From Tepidicella xavieri (GTDB lineage: Bacteria; Pseudomonadota; Gammaproteobacteria; Burkholderiales; Burkholderiaceae_C), in contig NZ_SNYL01000004.1 in assembly GCF_004363315.1 (NCBI RefSeq), positions 1 through 64,000 on the forward strand: a stretch of 64,000 bases of DNA, read 5' to 3'. A program made the translations under genes and the position numbers. Below the pieces are notes generated by a model. It was not told where the DNA came from, did not search any database, and worked only from the letters and a program-made list of their open reading frames with translations. How positions within the stretch are numbered: the stretch's first letter is position 1; the number at the start of each line of letters is the position of its first letter. Positions 8,888 through 19,020 of this stretch are shown piece after piece.

Positions 8888-8899
8888 GGGTGATCACCC
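8888..8899. promoter_or_regulatory. Perfect 12-bp palindrome upstream of the TctC-type gene
   Basis: GGGTGATCACCC is a perfect palindrome 20 bp before the ATG at 8920, just upstream of the ribosome-binding site. It could be an operator for a dimeric regulator or a small RNA hairpin. No regulator gene is adjacent. Confidence 0.4.
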
Positions 8900-8919
8900 C
8901 TTTGAACAGGAGACGACGC

Positions 8920-9924
8920 ATGCAGACATCTTCCCACCCCTTGTTTCAGACCGGCCGTCGCCGGATCGTTCAAGCCCTGGCCGCAGGTCTGGGCCTGGGC
9001 ATGGCCGGTGGCCTGGCCTGGGCCCAAGCTGGCTGGCCAAACCGGCCACTGCGCCTGCTGGTCGGCTTCCCGCCCGGTTCCTCCCCGGATCTCATGGCCC
9101 GCGCCATTGCCGAGCCGCTGGCCCAGGCCCTGGGGCAGCCGGTGGTGGTGGAAAACCGCCCTGGCGCGGGTGGCAATGTGGCCGCCGATGCCGTGGCCCG
9201 CGCCGACGATGGCCACACGCTGGGGCTGATGATCAATGGCAACATGACCATCGCCAAGATCCTCAATCCCGCCACGCCCTACGACCCGCTGACCGACCTG
9301 GCGCCCGTCTCGCTGCTGGCCACGGCGCCGCTGGTGCTGACCGCTGGCGCCCAGGTGCCCGGGGAGGGCGCCGCTGTGCTGGCTGCGGGCCGCCAGGCCG
9401 GCGCGCGCTGGAACTACGGCACGCCCGGCGTGGGGACGGTGGCCCACATCGGCATGGAGATGCTCAAAGGCGCCGCAGGGTGGCAGGCGGTTCACGTGCC
9501 ATACCCGGGCAATCCGCAAGTCATCAATGCCATGATCCAGGGGGATGTGCAGGTCGCGCTCCTGCCGCCGGGGCTGGCCATGCCGCAGGTGCAGGCGGGG
9601 CGTCTGAAGGCCGTGGGCTTGACCTCGGCGGGGCGCAGCGCGCTGGTGCCCCAGGTGCCCAGCCTGGCTGAATTGGGTCTGCCGGGTTTCCAACTGGAGA
9701 TCTGGAACGCGGTGGCCGCGCCGGCCCGCATGAATCCGGCCCATATTCAGCGCGTTTCGGCGGCGCTGGCCGAGATCGTGCGCCGCCCCGAGATTCGCGA
9801 AAAACTTTTCGCCCAGGGCTGGCAGGTGGCCGGCACCTCGGCCGAGGGCCTGGCCAACCGCGTGCGCACCGACACCGCCCGCATGCGCGAGGTGATCGAG
9901 CGCAACCAAATCCGCCCGCAGTGA
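8920..9924 (+). CDS. Periplasmic solute-binding protein of the TctC/Bug family
   Basis: A 334-residue secreted binding protein. The N-terminus (GRRRIVQAL, then a hydrophobic run, ending A-W-A-Q) looks like a signal peptide with a possible twin-arginine character, cleaved near residue 35. The mature part has the Bug signatures [17 protein letters not shown] and [12 protein letters not shown], followed by the VPYPGN and FQLEIWN segments. These proteins bind carboxylates and similar ligands for tripartite tricarboxylate transporters. No TctA or TctB gene is adjacent, which is common for the many orphan Bug proteins in Burkholderiales. An AGGAG ribosome-binding site lies 7 bp before the ATG. Confidence 0.88.
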   Translation: MQTSSHPLFQTGRRRIVQALAAGLGLGMAGGLAWAQAGWPNRPLRLLVGFPPGSSPDLMARAIAEPLAQALGQPVVVENRPGAGGNVAADAVARADDGHTLGLMINGNMTIAKILNPATPYDPLTDLAPVSLLATAPLVLTAGAQVPGEGAAVLAAGRQAGARWNYGTPGVGTVAHIGMEMLKGAAGWQAVHVPYPGNPQVINAMIQGDVQVALLPPGLAMPQVQAGRLKAVGLTSAGRSALVPQVPSLAELGLPGFQLEIWNAVAAPARMNPAHIQRVSAALAEIVRRPEIREKLFAQGWQVAGTSAEGLANRVRTDTARMREVIERNQIRPQ

Positions 9925-9934
9925 CCGCAGCGCC

Positions 9935-11524
9935 ATGACTTCGCACAGCAGCCCCGAAGCCGCCGCGGCACAGGTGGCGGCCGGTGATGGCGGACTGCGG
10001 TTGCGCCGCGTCGCCATTGACACCTACCGCGAAAACGTGGCCTATCTGCACCGCGATTGCGCCATCTACCGCGCGGCCGGGTTTCAGGCCCTGTCCAAGG
10101 TCGAGGTGCGTGCCAACGGCCGGCGCATCCTGGCCACGCTCAACGTCACCTCCGACCCGCGCATCGTGCAGTGCCACGAGCTGGGCCTGTCCGAAGACGC
10201 TTTTGCCCAGATGGGCGTCGAGCCGGGGCACCCGGCCTTCGTCGCGCAGGCCGAGCCGCCGGCGTCGATCGCTGCGCTGCACCGCAAGATCCACGGCGAG
10301 CGCCTGAGCCGGGAGGACTTTCACGCCATCGTGCGCGACATCGCCGAGCACCGCTACTCCAAGATCGAGTTGTCGGCTTTCGTGGTGGCCACCCATCGGG
10401 GCGAGTTGGACCGTGAGGAGGTCTTTTTCCTCACGGAAGCGATGATTGCCAGTGGCCGGCGGGTGGATTGGCGCGAGCGACTGGTGGTGGACAAGCATTG
10501 CATCGGCGGCATACCGGGCAACCGCACGTCGATGCTGGTGGTGCCGATCGTGGCGGCGCACGGACTGGTGTGTCCCAAGACGTCCTCGCGCGCCATCACC
10601 TCGCCGGCGGGCACGGCCGACACCATGGAGGTGCTGGCGCAGGTCGAACTGCCATTCGATCGGCTGGGCGAGATCGTGCGCGAGCATCGGGCTTGCCTTG
10701 CCTGGGGAGGCACGGCCGATCTGTCGCCCGCCGACGATGTGCTGATTTCGGTCGAACGCCCGCTGTCGCTCGATTCGCCCGGGCAGATGGTTGCCTCGAT
10801 CCTCAGCAAAAAGGTCGCGGCCGGCTCCAACCATCTGGTGCTCGACATTCCGATCGGCCCCACGGCCAAGGTGCGCTCCATGCCCGATGCGCAGCGGCTG
10901 CGTCGCTTGTTTGAATACGTGGCCCACCGCCTGGGCCTGTCGCTGGACGTGGTCATCACCGATGGCCGGCAACCCATCGGCCATGGCGTGGGGCCCATGC
11001 TGGAGGCGCGCGACGTGATGCGCGTGCTGCAAAACCATCCGCTGGCGCCCCAGGATCTACGCCAGAAATCGCTGCGCCTGGCGGGCCGCCTGCTGGAGTG
11101 CGATCCCGATATCCGTGGCGGTGACGGCTACGCGATCGCCCGCGACATCCTCGATTCCGGGCGGGCGCTGGAGAAGATGCTCGCCATCATCGCGGCGCAG
11201 GGCGCGCACCCATTCGATCCCGAGCATCCCGCGCTGGGCGCGCTCACCTTCGAGGTGCAGGCCGAGCGCGACGGCGTCGTCACCGGCATCGACAATCTGC
11301 AAATCGCCCGCATCGCCCAACTGGCCGGTGCCCCGAAGGTGCAAGGCGCCGGGGTGGACCTGATGCGCAAGCTGGGCGACCCGGTCAAAGCCGGTGACGT
11401 GCTGTACCGGGTTCATGCCGCCTATCCCTCCGACCTGGCCTTTGCCCGCCAGGCCAGCCAGCGCGATGCGGCTTACCGCATCGGCACGCCGGCCGAGGTC
11501 CCTCGTGTGTTCGTGGAATTCTGA
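9935..11524 (+). CDS. Thymidine-phosphorylase family protein of the archaeal AMP-phosphorylase type
   Basis: A 529-residue phosphorylase, clearly longer than the roughly 440-residue thymidine phosphorylase. It has an extra N-terminal domain of about 100 residues and the phosphate/ribose site [14 protein letters not shown] (186-199) followed by [16 protein letters not shown] (215-230). These match archaeal AMP phosphorylases, which split nucleoside 5'-monophosphates to base plus ribose 1,5-bisphosphate, rather than bacterial DeoA. The gene ends 2 bp before a PRPP-synthetase homologue, so the two very probably act together in nucleotide salvage. Substrate assignment is inference from motifs. 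Confidence 0.75.
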   Translation: MTSHSSPEAAAAQVAAGDGGLRLRRVAIDTYRENVAYLHRDCAIYRAAGFQALSKVEVRANGRRILATLNVTSDPRIVQCHELGLSEDAFAQMGVEPGHPAFVAQAEPPASIAALHRKIHGERLSREDFHAIVRDIAEHRYSKIELSAFVVATHRGELDREEVFFLTEAMIASGRRVDWRERLVVDKHCIGGIPGNRTSMLVVPIVAAHGLVCPKTSSRAITSPAGTADTMEVLAQVELPFDRLGEIVREHRACLAWGGTADLSPADDVLISVERPLSLDSPGQMVASILSKKVAAGSNHLVLDIPIGPTAKVRSMPDAQRLRRLFEYVAHRLGLSLDVVITDGRQPIGHGVGPMLEARDVMRVLQNHPLAPQDLRQKSLRLAGRLLECDPDIRGGDGYAIARDILDSGRALEKMLAIIAAQGAHPFDPEHPALGALTFEVQAERDGVVTGIDNLQIARIAQLAGAPKVQGAGVDLMRKLGDPVKAGDVLYRVHAAYPSDLAFARQASQRDAAYRIGTPAEVPRVFVEF

Positions 11525-11526
11525 AC

Positions 11527-12447
11527 GTGTCTGCGCCTGCCTTGCTGCTTGGTTTCGATGACGAATCGGCCCCCGTCACCCGGCTGGCCGAAGCCGGAGG
11601 CTGGCCGGTGGCGACCGTGCAACGGCACCGCTTCCCCGATGGGGAGTTGCGCCTGCGTCTGCCCGAGCCATTGCCCCCGCGTGTGGTGGTGTACCGCAGC
11701 CTGCATCGGCCCAACGAGAAGCTGGTGGAACTGCTGCTGGTGGCCCGCCACGCCCGTCAGGCCGGGGTGGGGCATCTCACGCTGGTGGCCCCCTACCTGG
11801 GCTACATGCGGCAGGATATGGCGTTTCAGCCCGGCGAGGTGGTCAGCCAACGCATCGTCGGCGCCTGGCTGGCAGACCTGTTCGATGCCGTGATCACGGT
11901 CGATCCGCACCTGCACCGGGTCGCCACCCTGGCTGAAGCCGTGCCGGTGGCCCAGCCGGTGGTGCTCAGCGGCGCCCCGGCGCTGGCCGACTGGATTGCC
12001 CGACAGCGCCCAGGGGCGCTGCTGCTGGGGCCAGACGAGGAATCGGCGCAATGGGTGGCCCAGGCCGCCCGGCGGCACGGCAACGACAGCGCGGTCTGCC
12101 GCAAGGTACGGCACGGGGACCGTTCGGTGCGCATCGAGTTGCCCGACAGGGCCTGGGCCGGGCGGCAGGTGGTGATCCTCGACGACGTGGCCAGCACCGG
12201 GCACACTGTGGCGCAAGCCGCGCGCCTGTTGCGCGAAGCCGGCGCCGTTTCGGTGGACGTGGCCGTCACGCACGCGCTGTTCGCAGGCGATGCCCTGGAC
12301 GTGCTGCATGCCGCTGGTGTCGGCGCGGTCTGGAGCACCGACTGCATCACGCACCCTTCCAACGTGGTGTTCATGGCCGCTGCGTTGGCCGCCGCCCTGC
12401 AAGGCGTGCTGGACGCCCCGGCGCTGCCCATGATGCCGCCGGCCTGA
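11527..12447 (+). CDS. Ribose-phosphate pyrophosphokinase homologue (second, archaeal-like copy)
   Basis: A 306-residue PRPP-synthetase family protein. It keeps FPDGE (36-40), the Y-M-R-Q-D motif (93-97), the VDPHLH metal site (125-130), a lysine at 193 in the flexible loop region, and a PRPP loop DDVASTGHT (219-227). The loop and the PYLGYMRQDMAFQPGE stretch resemble archaeal PRPP synthases more than the standard bacterial Prs encoded at 32777-33760, which has DDMIDTAGT. It begins with GTG at 11527, 2 bp after the phosphorylase. It may make PRPP for, or from, products of its partner; a regulatory role is also possible. Confidence 0.75.
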   Translation: MSAPALLLGFDDESAPVTRLAEAGGWPVATVQRHRFPDGELRLRLPEPLPPRVVVYRSLHRPNEKLVELLLVARHARQAGVGHLTLVAPYLGYMRQDMAFQPGEVVSQRIVGAWLADLFDAVITVDPHLHRVATLAEAVPVAQPVVLSGAPALADWIARQRPGALLLGPDEESAQWVAQAARRHGNDSAVCRKVRHGDRSVRIELPDRAWAGRQVVILDDVASTGHTVAQAARLLREAGAVSVDVAVTHALFAGDALDVLHAAGVGAVWSTDCITHPSNVVFMAAALAAALQGVLDAPALPMMPPA

Positions 12448-12461
12448 GCCGCTGGCCGGCG

Positions 12462-13352
12462 TCAGAGGTCGGTGCGCAGTTTCCAGATTTCGGGGAACAG
12501 CACCACGTCCAACATCTTGCGCAGATAGGCGGTGCCACTGGTGCCGCCCGTGCCGCGCTTGAGGCCGATCACCCGCTCCACCGTCGTCAGGTGCCGGAAG
12601 CGCCAGAGACGAAATGCGTCTTCCAGGTCGGTGAGTTCTTCGCCGAGTTGGTACAGGTCCCAGTGCTGCTCGGGCTGGCGGTACACCTGCAGCCAGGCTT
12701 GCTCCACCGCTTCGCTTTCCACGTAGGGCTGGCGCCAGTCGCGCTCGGCGTGCGTAGCCGGGATCGCCAGGCCCCGCCGCGCCAACAGGCGCAACGCCTC
12801 GTCATAGAGGGAGGGAGCCTCGTAGGCCGCCTGTACCTGGGCCAGCAGGTCGCTGCGGTGGGCGTGGGGCTTGAGCATGGCGGCGTTCTTGTTGCCCAGC
12901 GCGAATTCGATGCAGCGGTATTGGTAGCTCTGAAAGCCGCTGGATTGCGCCAGATAGGGCCGGATCGCGCTGTACTCCGGGGGCGTCATGGTGGCCAGCA
13001 CGTCCCAGGCGTGCACCAACTGCTCCATGATGCGGCTGACCCGGGCCAGCATCTTGAACGCGGCCGGCAGCTGGTCCCGCGCCACGCAGGCCACGGCGGC
13101 GCGCAACTCGTGCAACATCAGCTTCATCCACAACTCGCTGGTCTGATGCTGGATGATGAACAGCATCTCGTTGTGGTCTGGCGACAGGGGCTTCTGGGCG
13201 TTGAGGATGGCATCGAGCTGCAGATAGTCACCGTAGCTCATGGCGCGGCTGAAATCGAGCTGGGCCTTTTCCTCGTGGACGATGGCCTCTGCCGTGCCGG
13301 GGGCATGGAAGGGACAGGCGTGCGTTTCGGGAGGCGATGGTTGAGGGCTCAT
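12462..13352 (-). CDS. kynA: Tryptophan 2,3-dioxygenase
   Basis: A 296-residue haem enzyme that opens the indole ring of L-tryptophan to N-formylkynurenine. Family marks are [10 protein letters not shown], then [18 protein letters not shown] with the conserved active-site His, and the C-terminal [11 protein letters not shown] substrate loop. It is the last gene of a kynB-kynU-kynA unit on the minus strand, 27 bp after kynU, although it catalyses the first step. It is convergent with the PRPP-synthetase homologue. Confidence 0.95.
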   Translation of the reverse strand: MSPQPSPPETHACPFHAPGTAEAIVHEEKAQLDFSRAMSYGDYLQLDAILNAQKPLSPDHNEMLFIIQHQTSELWMKLMLHELRAAVACVARDQLPAAFKMLARVSRIMEQLVHAWDVLATMTPPEYSAIRPYLAQSSGFQSYQYRCIEFALGNKNAAMLKPHAHRSDLLAQVQAAYEAPSLYDEALRLLARRGLAIPATHAERDWRQPYVESEAVEQAWLQVYRQPEQHWDLYQLGEELTDLEDAFRLWRFRHLTTVERVIGLKRGTGGTSGTAYLRKMLDVVLFPEIWKLRTDL

Positions 13353-13379
13353 GAGGGGCTTTCGCGTGGCGGGACGGTG

Positions 13380-14663
13380 TCAGGTCACGGCGTGCTGGCG
13401 GTGGAATTCGGGGCGTTGCCACTCGCCGCTGTCCAGCACCTGCCGCAAGTGCTCCACGGCGTGCCAGACGTCGGCATGGCTGAGGTACAGCGGCGTGAAG
13501 CCAAAGCGCAGGATGTCGGGCTGCTGATCGTCGCCCGCGCGAAAATCGCCGATCACGCCGCGCGCGATCAAGGCCTGCACGATGGCATAAGCCCCCGTCT
13601 GCCGGCTCAGGCACACTTGCGAGCCGCGCTGGGCGTGGCTACGCGGCGTGACCAGTTCCAGACCGTGGCCGGCGCAACGCTCTTCCACCAGGTCGATGAA
13701 CAGGTCGGTCAGCGCGAGGGATTTGGCGCGCAGCGCGGCCATGCCGCCCAACGGTTCGGCAGCGAGCACGGTGTCCACGCCGCATTCGAGCGCCGCCAGG
13801 CTGATGATGGGCTGCGTGCCGCACAAGAACCGACCGATGCCGGGGGCCGGCTGGTAGTTGGGCGTGAAAGCAAACGGGGCGGCGTGGCCCCACCAGCCAG
13901 CCAAGGGCTGCCACAGGTCGGGGCCGAGCGCGGCCGCATGGCGGGGATGCAGCCAGGCAAAGGCCGGAGCGCCTGGGCCGCCGTTGAGGTATTTGTAGCC
14001 GCAGCCCACGGCGAAATCGGCATTCGCGCCGTTGAGGTCCACCGGCACGGCCCCGGCGCTGTGGGCCAGGTCCCACACGGTCAGGGCCCCAGCGGCGTGC
14101 GCGGCGGCGGTGATGCCCGCCATGTCGTGCATGGCGCCGGTGCGGTAGTTCACGTGGGTGAGCATGAGCACGCCGGTGTTGCCGCCCAGGCAGCCGGGCA
14201 GTTCGGCCGCATCGATGAGTCGCAGCGTCCAGCCGTGCTGACGGCACAGCGCTTCGGCGATGTACAGGTCGGTGGGGAAGTTGCTGCGCTCGCTGACGAT
14301 GGTGCGGCGCTCGGGTGCCCGGCGCTGCTGCAAGGCCATGGCCAGGCTCAGCACCTTGAACAGGTTGACCGAGGTGCTGTCGGTGGCCACGGTTTGCCCC
14401 GGGCCGGCACCGATGAGGCGGCCGATCTTGTCGCCGATGCGCTGCGGCCATTCGAACCATCCGGCGGTGTTCCAACTGCGGATCAGCCCCACCCCCCATT
14501 CCTCTTGCACCACGGCCTGCACGCGTGCGGCGGTGGCGCGAGGCATCACCCCGAGCGAGTTGCCGTCGAGGTAAATCACTCCCTCGGGGATGTGGAACAG
14601 CGCCCGCAGGGGCGACAGGGGGTCACGGGCGTCGAGCGCCTGGCAGTCTGGCAAAGTGGTCAT
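13380..14663 (-). CDS. kynU: Kynureninase
   Basis: A 427-residue PLP enzyme hydrolysing kynurenine to anthranilate and alanine. K224 in [11 protein letters not shown] is the Schiff-base lysine; [14 protein letters not shown] just before it holds the PLP-binding Asp, and YLDGNSLG near residue 31 is the N-terminal signature. It lies 4 bp after kynB, so the genes are cotranscribed. Its product anthranilate feeds tryptophan synthesis, quinolone synthesis or catabolism; no anthranilate dioxygenase is seen in this window. Confidence 0.95.
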   Translation of the reverse strand: MTTLPDCQALDARDPLSPLRALFHIPEGVIYLDGNSLGVMPRATAARVQAVVQEEWGVGLIRSWNTAGWFEWPQRIGDKIGRLIGAGPGQTVATDSTSVNLFKVLSLAMALQQRRAPERRTIVSERSNFPTDLYIAEALCRQHGWTLRLIDAAELPGCLGGNTGVLMLTHVNYRTGAMHDMAGITAAAHAAGALTVWDLAHSAGAVPVDLNGANADFAVGCGYKYLNGGPGAPAFAWLHPRHAAALGPDLWQPLAGWWGHAAPFAFTPNYQPAPGIGRFLCGTQPIISLAALECGVDTVLAAEPLGGMAALRAKSLALTDLFIDLVEERCAGHGLELVTPRSHAQRGSQVCLSRQTGAYAIVQALIARGVIGDFRAGDDQQPDILRFGFTPLYLSHADVWHAVEHLRQVLDSGEWQRPEFHRQHAVT

Positions 14664-14667
14664 GGGT

Positions 14668-15306
14668 TCAGTCCAGGGTGCGCAGCACCGCCCGCACAGG
14701 GCTGGCGTCTGCGGTCATGAGTTTGAGGGGCAGGGCGATGAGTTCGTAGTCACCTTCGGGCACGGCGTCCAGGCACAGGTTTTCCAGCACCCGCATGTCG
14801 CGCCGGCGGATGACTTGGTGGCTGTCCAGCGTCTTGCTGTCGGCCGGGTCGATGCTGGCGGTGTCGATGCCGACGAGCTTCACGCCCCGGTCGGCCAGCC
14901 GTTCCAGCAATTCGGGGTCGAAGGCGGTCAATGCCGGGTCCCAGCGGTCGGCGGGCATGTGCGCATAGGTGCGGACGAGCACCCGCGCCGGCAGGGTGGC
15001 CTCATCGGGCAGGGCATGGCAGACATGGTGCCATTGCACCAAAGGCCGCACGCCAATCGCATGCACCACCCGGCACAGGCCCAGATACGGTTCCAGCGCC
15101 ACCGCGCCAATCGAGGCGCCTTGCGGGTCGTAGTGCAGCGGGGCGTCTGCGTGCGCGCCCGCGTGCGGCGTGGTGGTGATGGCGCTGACGTTGACCGGGC
15201 AGCCAGGGCCGATTCGGGCCACCCACGTCTGGGCGTAGGCGGTGTCGCCCGGAAAGACCGGCGTGCCCGGACCGACAGGCGGCGAAATGTCGATCACGGT
15301 AGGCAT
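14668..15306 (-). CDS. kynB: Kynurenine formamidase (arylformamidase)
   Basis: A 212-residue cyclase-family metal enzyme that removes formate from N-formylkynurenine. The metal-binding motif is visible as H48-A-G-A-H52-A-D54-A-P-x-H58. It is the first gene of the kynB-kynU-kynA operon. An Lrp-type activator (KynR) often accompanies such operons in other bacteria but is not seen here. The 78 bp between its start and the upstream antiporter stop must hold any promoter. Confidence 0.94.
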   Translation of the reverse strand: MPTVIDISPPVGPGTPVFPGDTAYAQTWVARIGPGCPVNVSAITTTPHAGAHADAPLHYDPQGASIGAVALEPYLGLCRVVHAIGVRPLVQWHHVCHALPDEATLPARVLVRTYAHMPADRWDPALTAFDPELLERLADRGVKLVGIDTASIDPADSKTLDSHQVIRRRDMRVLENLCLDAVPEGDYELIALPLKLMTADASPVRAVLRTLD

Positions 15307-15384
15307 GGCCGGAAGGTAGCACCGGCCCGCGGCCCGTGGTGTCGGTTATTTGCAACAGTGGATGAAAAATAGTTGAGGCCTCAA

Positions 15385-16887
15385 TCAATCGGCGGTGGCT
15401 TCGGGGCTTTCCAGCAGCCGGATGCCCACCCGCACGATGGCGCCATCCTCCATGGACCGCACGCTGAGTTCGGCGTGACCCAGCGTGGCGTGATCGCCTT
15501 CCACCGGGGGACGCTCCAGCGCCTGGGTCAGCCATTCGGCCACGCTCTGGTGCCCCGGTTCAGTCAGGGGCCAGCCATAGAAGCCGCAGAGGTCGGCCAT
15601 GCGGGTGTGGCCGGGCACTTCGAAATCGCCAAAGACTTCGCGCGCGCGCGCCGTGTCAGCGGCATCCGGCAAGGCCACGCCGGCACGTCGTGCGCTCCAA
15701 GGAATGGTAGACCCCTGCAGCACCAGCGATGCCAGCACCACGATCAAGGCCACATTCGTGTAGGCCTTGGCCCCCTCGATGCCCGCCATGACCGGAAACA
15801 CCGCCAGCACGATGGGCACCGCGCCGCGCAAGCCCACCCAGGAGATGAAGGCCATTTCGTGCCTCGTGAAGCGCAGCGGCTTGAGGCACAGCCAGACCGA
15901 GATCGGGCGTGCCACCAGCATCAACACCGCCGCCACGCCCAAGGCCGGCCACAAGGTGCGCAGCGCTTCCGTGGGAGTGACCAGCAATCCCAGCATCAGG
16001 AACATCGCCGCTTGGGAAAGCCAGGCGAAACCGTCCATGGCCGACAGCGCGGGCGTGACGCTTTGCGGCGCCCGGTTGGCCACGAGCACGCCAAACACAT
16101 AGACCGCCAAAAACCCCGATCCGCCCACCCAGGTGGTGAAGGCAAACACGCTCAGGCCGGCCGAAGTCAGCAGCAGGGCCCGCACGCCGCCGCTGGGCCG
16201 TGCCCACAGCGTCAGCCGCCGCAGCAGCAAGGCAAAGCCCCAGCCCGCCCCCAGCCCGATCGCTACGCCCCAGCCAAACTGCAACACCAGGCTCCACAGC
16301 GGCCACCACCAGGCCAATTCCGGCGCCCAGCCGTGCGCCGCATTCACGATCCAGCCGATCAGCGCCAGCGTGAGAAAGACCGCCATCGGGTCGTTCATGC
16401 CGGATTCGATCTCCAGCGTGGCCGCCACGCGCTCATTGAGCCGCACCCCCGAGGACTTGAGCAGCGAGAACACCGCTGCCGCGTCGGTGGAGCCGACGAT
16501 GGCCCCCAGTAGCAACGCCATCTGCCAGCTCAGGCCCAGCAGCCAGTGGGCCGCGATGCCCGTGATGGCCGCGCTGACCAGCACGCCCACCGTGGCCAGC
16601 CACAGCGCAGGCTTGAGTCCGGTGCGGAACGTGCTGTGGTGGGTGCGCAGGCCGCCGTCCAGCAGGATCACGGCCAGCGCCACGTTGCCCACCCAGAAGG
16701 CGAGCTTGTAATCCTCGAACACCACGCCGCCGGGCCCGTCCTCGCCCAGCAACATGCCGGCCACCAGAAACACCAGCAGAAAAGAAAAGCCCAATCGGGC
16801 CGAAAACATGCCCGCCAGCAGGCTGACGAACACCAACGCGGCAGCCACCAGCAGGGGAATGGCCAGGAAATCTAGCGAAAGCATCAT
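15385..16887 (-). CDS. cvrA: Potassium/proton antiporter, CvrA/NhaP2 type
   Basis: A 500-residue monovalent cation:proton antiporter (CPA1) with about twelve membrane helices over residues 1-390 and a cytosolic tail of about 110 residues. The FSLLKSSGVRLNERVAATLEIESGMNDPMAVFLT segment carries the conserved Glu and Asp of the ion-binding site, and VGSTDAAAVF precedes it. In gammaproteobacteria the family exports K+ to protect against low turgor. It is divergent from msrA. Confidence 0.88.
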   Translation of the reverse strand: MMLSLDFLAIPLLVAAALVFVSLLAGMFSARLGFSFLLVFLVAGMLLGEDGPGGVVFEDYKLAFWVGNVALAVILLDGGLRTHHSTFRTGLKPALWLATVGVLVSAAITGIAAHWLLGLSWQMALLLGAIVGSTDAAAVFSLLKSSGVRLNERVAATLEIESGMNDPMAVFLTLALIGWIVNAAHGWAPELAWWWPLWSLVLQFGWGVAIGLGAGWGFALLLRRLTLWARPSGGVRALLLTSAGLSVFAFTTWVGGSGFLAVYVFGVLVANRAPQSVTPALSAMDGFAWLSQAAMFLMLGLLVTPTEALRTLWPALGVAAVLMLVARPISVWLCLKPLRFTRHEMAFISWVGLRGAVPIVLAVFPVMAGIEGAKAYTNVALIVVLASLVLQGSTIPWSARRAGVALPDAADTARAREVFGDFEVPGHTRMADLCGFYGWPLTEPGHQSVAEWLTQALERPPVEGDHATLGHAELSVRSMEDGAIVRVGIRLLESPEATAD

Positions 16888-16980
16888 AGGTGCAGTACCC
16901 TAGCAGAATTCAGGCCCTTCGCCGGTGTGGGGGTTGCGCATCCCGCGGTTCGAGGGCCCGTGTTTTGCCAGGAGTCGCGC

Positions 16981-17517
16981 ATGGAACATTCAGAAACCGT
17001 GGTGTTGGCCGGCGGTTGTTTTTGGTGTGTGGAGGCCGTATTCGATCAGGTGCGTGGCGTGCTCGATGTCGAATCCGGCTACAGCAACGGCCAGACGCCA
17101 GCGCCCACCTACGAAGCGGTGTGCGCCGGCGACACTGGGCATGCCGAAGTGGTGCGCGTGGTGTTCGACCCTGCCGTCATCGGGCTGCGGCAGATCCTGG
17201 AGATTTTCTTTGCCGTGCACGACCCCACCACCCCCAATCGGCAGGGCGCCGACGTGGGCACCCAATACCGCAGCGGCATCTACTGGACCCGGCCGGAGCA
17301 GGCCGAGGTGGCCCAGGCGTTGATCGACGAATTGCAAGCGCAGGGGGTGTTCGACGCGCCCATCGTCACGGAAGTGGCGCCCCTGCGCAACTACCACCGC
17401 GCCGAAGACGAACACCAGGATTTTTTTGCCCGTCATCCTTTCCACGGATACTGCATGGCGGTGGCCGCGCCCAAGGTGCGCAAGTTGCGGCAGGTCTTTG
17501 CCGAATGGGCCAAGTGA
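16981..17517 (+). CDS. msrA: Peptide-methionine (S)-S-oxide reductase A
   Basis: A 178-residue repair enzyme reducing methionine S-sulfoxide in proteins. The catalytic cysteine is C13 in GGCFWCVE; the QGADVGTQYRSGIYW and NYHRAEDEHQDF motifs complete the substrate pocket. Translation starts at 16981 behind an AGGAG ribosome-binding site. No msrB is nearby. Confidence 0.95.
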   Translation: MEHSETVVLAGGCFWCVEAVFDQVRGVLDVESGYSNGQTPAPTYEAVCAGDTGHAEVVRVVFDPAVIGLRQILEIFFAVHDPTTPNRQGADVGTQYRSGIYWTRPEQAEVAQALIDELQAQGVFDAPIVTEVAPLRNYHRAEDEHQDFFARHPFHGYCMAVAAPKVRKLRQVFAEWAK

Positions 17518-17544
17518 GTCCGCAGCACTCGCTACACTTGCCCG

Positions 17545-18507
17545 GTGAACGTTGCCGACCATCCCGTCTTTCAGTCCCTCACCCCGGTCTTCCTGCTCAT
17601 TGGTGTCGGTTTCCTCGCCGGCCGGCGCCAGTGGATACGCGGCGACGCGGTCAAGGACCTGTCCAATCTCGTTTTCCTGTTGCTGATCCCGGCGCTGCTG
17701 TTTCGCACCATGAGCACGGTGCGCCTGGACGAACTCGACCTCACGCCGATCGCGGCCTATTTCCTCGCTGCTGGCCTGCTCTTGGCGCTGAGCATCGCTT
17801 GGCGCGGATTCAACTGCCGCAGCGTGGTGATGGCGCTGGCCGGCACTTTCAGCAACATGGTGATGATTGGCATCACCCTGGTGGGGTTGGCCTACGGACA
17901 GGAAGGACTGGTGACGCTGCTCACGCTGGTGTCGGTCCATGCACTCATTCTGCTCACCGCAGGCGCCATCGTGCTGGAATTGGCGGCGGCCCGCGAAGCC
18001 CGGGACCGGGGTGGCGACGCTCCCCATCTGTGGCAGACGGCCTGGTCGGCCATCAAAGGGTCGGTGATCCACCCGATCCCCCTGCCCATCGTCTGTGGGC
18101 TGTTGTTTGCGCAAACCGGCCTCACCCTGCCCACGGTGGTGGACAAGCCGCTGCAATTGCTGGGCAGCGCCTTCGGCCCGCTGGCGCTGGTGCTGGTGGG
18201 CGTGAGCCTGGCCGCCACGCCGCTGGCAGGCCACTGGCGCATGGCCTTGTGGCTGTCCGTCAGCAAGAACCTGCTGCTGCCTGTGCTGGTGGGCCTCAGC
18301 GCCTGGGCATTCGGCATCACCGGGCTGGCGCTGGTGGTGATGGTGGTGGCCGCCGGGCTGCCCACCGGCGCCAATGTGTTCCTGTTCGCGCAGCGCTACC
18401 GGGTGGTCGAAGACCTGACCACCGCCACCATGGGCATGTCCACCGCCTTGTCGCTGCTCACGCTCAGCGCGGTCATGCTGGTCATGTCCTGGCTGGTGCC
18501 GGTCTGA
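17545..18507 (+). CDS. AEC family transporter (auxin efflux carrier-like permease)
   Basis: A 320-residue integral membrane protein with about ten helices in two halves, the form of the AEC/AuxE permeases. Visible are the N-terminal LIGVGFLAGRRQWI, the break PIPLPIVCGLLFA in the middle, and a second half ending in GLPTGANVFLFAQRYRV, the conserved crossed-helix motif. Substrates in bacteria are often malate or other carboxylates, but none can be named here. A GTG start at 17545 lies 27 bp after msrA. Confidence 0.8.
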   Translation: MNVADHPVFQSLTPVFLLIGVGFLAGRRQWIRGDAVKDLSNLVFLLLIPALLFRTMSTVRLDELDLTPIAAYFLAAGLLLALSIAWRGFNCRSVVMALAGTFSNMVMIGITLVGLAYGQEGLVTLLTLVSVHALILLTAGAIVLELAAAREARDRGGDAPHLWQTAWSAIKGSVIHPIPLPIVCGLLFAQTGLTLPTVVDKPLQLLGSAFGPLALVLVGVSLAATPLAGHWRMALWLSVSKNLLLPVLVGLSAWAFGITGLALVVMVVAAGLPTGANVFLFAQRYRVVEDLTTATMGMSTALSLLTLSAVMLVMSWLVPV

Positions 18508-18535
18508 GGCGCGTGGGGCAGTGCAAGGTGCGCCA

Positions 18536-19018
18536 TCACTGGCTCAGCTTCAGGCCTTCCTCGATCTGGTATTCGAAGTAGCGCTGAAACCCGAACGCCA
18601 AGCCCGAAATCAGCGCGATGGCCCCCAACATCAGCGCCAGCACCAGGGCGCCGATGGTCAGCCAGTTGGTGGAGCCGGCCGGCGATTCGGGCGGATGCCC
18701 GGGATTGTGTGTCGCGTTCCACTGCTCTGGCGTGGCCAGGGCATACAGGATGCCGGTGAGGCAGGCCGCCGCGATGCTGAAGCCGAGCAAGGGCAGCAGC
18801 AGCCACGAGAGCTTGTCGTCCTGGCCATAGGCAAACACCCGATCCACGCCCCACAGGCCCAGGGCGGTCGCGATCACGTGCGCCCAGACCCACACGTCCA
18901 GCCAGCCGTGCAGGTACAGTCGGTGCCAGCCAAAGGCGCCGCCCACGAACGCCAGCCAGGCAGCGACAGTCTTGTTGCGGGGTTTGCGGGTGGGGGCAGA
19001 GAGGGAACTCGTCGTCAT
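18536..19018 (-). CDS. TM2 domain membrane protein
   Basis: A 160-residue membrane protein. Residues about 17-60 form a TM2-like hairpin (TVAAWLAFVGGAFGWHRLYLHGW, with the small-residue turn), followed by two more hydrophobic stretches at about 70-95 and 118-145. TM2 proteins have no defined biochemical role in bacteria. The gene begins 2 bp after the acetyltransferase stop, so both are probably on one transcript. Confidence 0.65.
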   Translation of the reverse strand: MTTSSLSAPTRKPRNKTVAAWLAFVGGAFGWHRLYLHGWLDVWVWAHVIATALGLWGVDRVFAYGQDDKLSWLLLPLLGFSIAAACLTGILYALATPEQWNATHNPGHPPESPAGSTNWLTIGALVLALMLGAIALISGLAFGFQRYFEYQIEEGLKLSQ

Positions 19019-19020
19019 GG

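Noticed and set aside
12051-14720. An 889-residue plus-strand open frame across the kyn genes
   Set aside because: It is antisense to kynA and kynU, both convincing enzymes with catalytic residues. No family resemblance was seen in the long frame.
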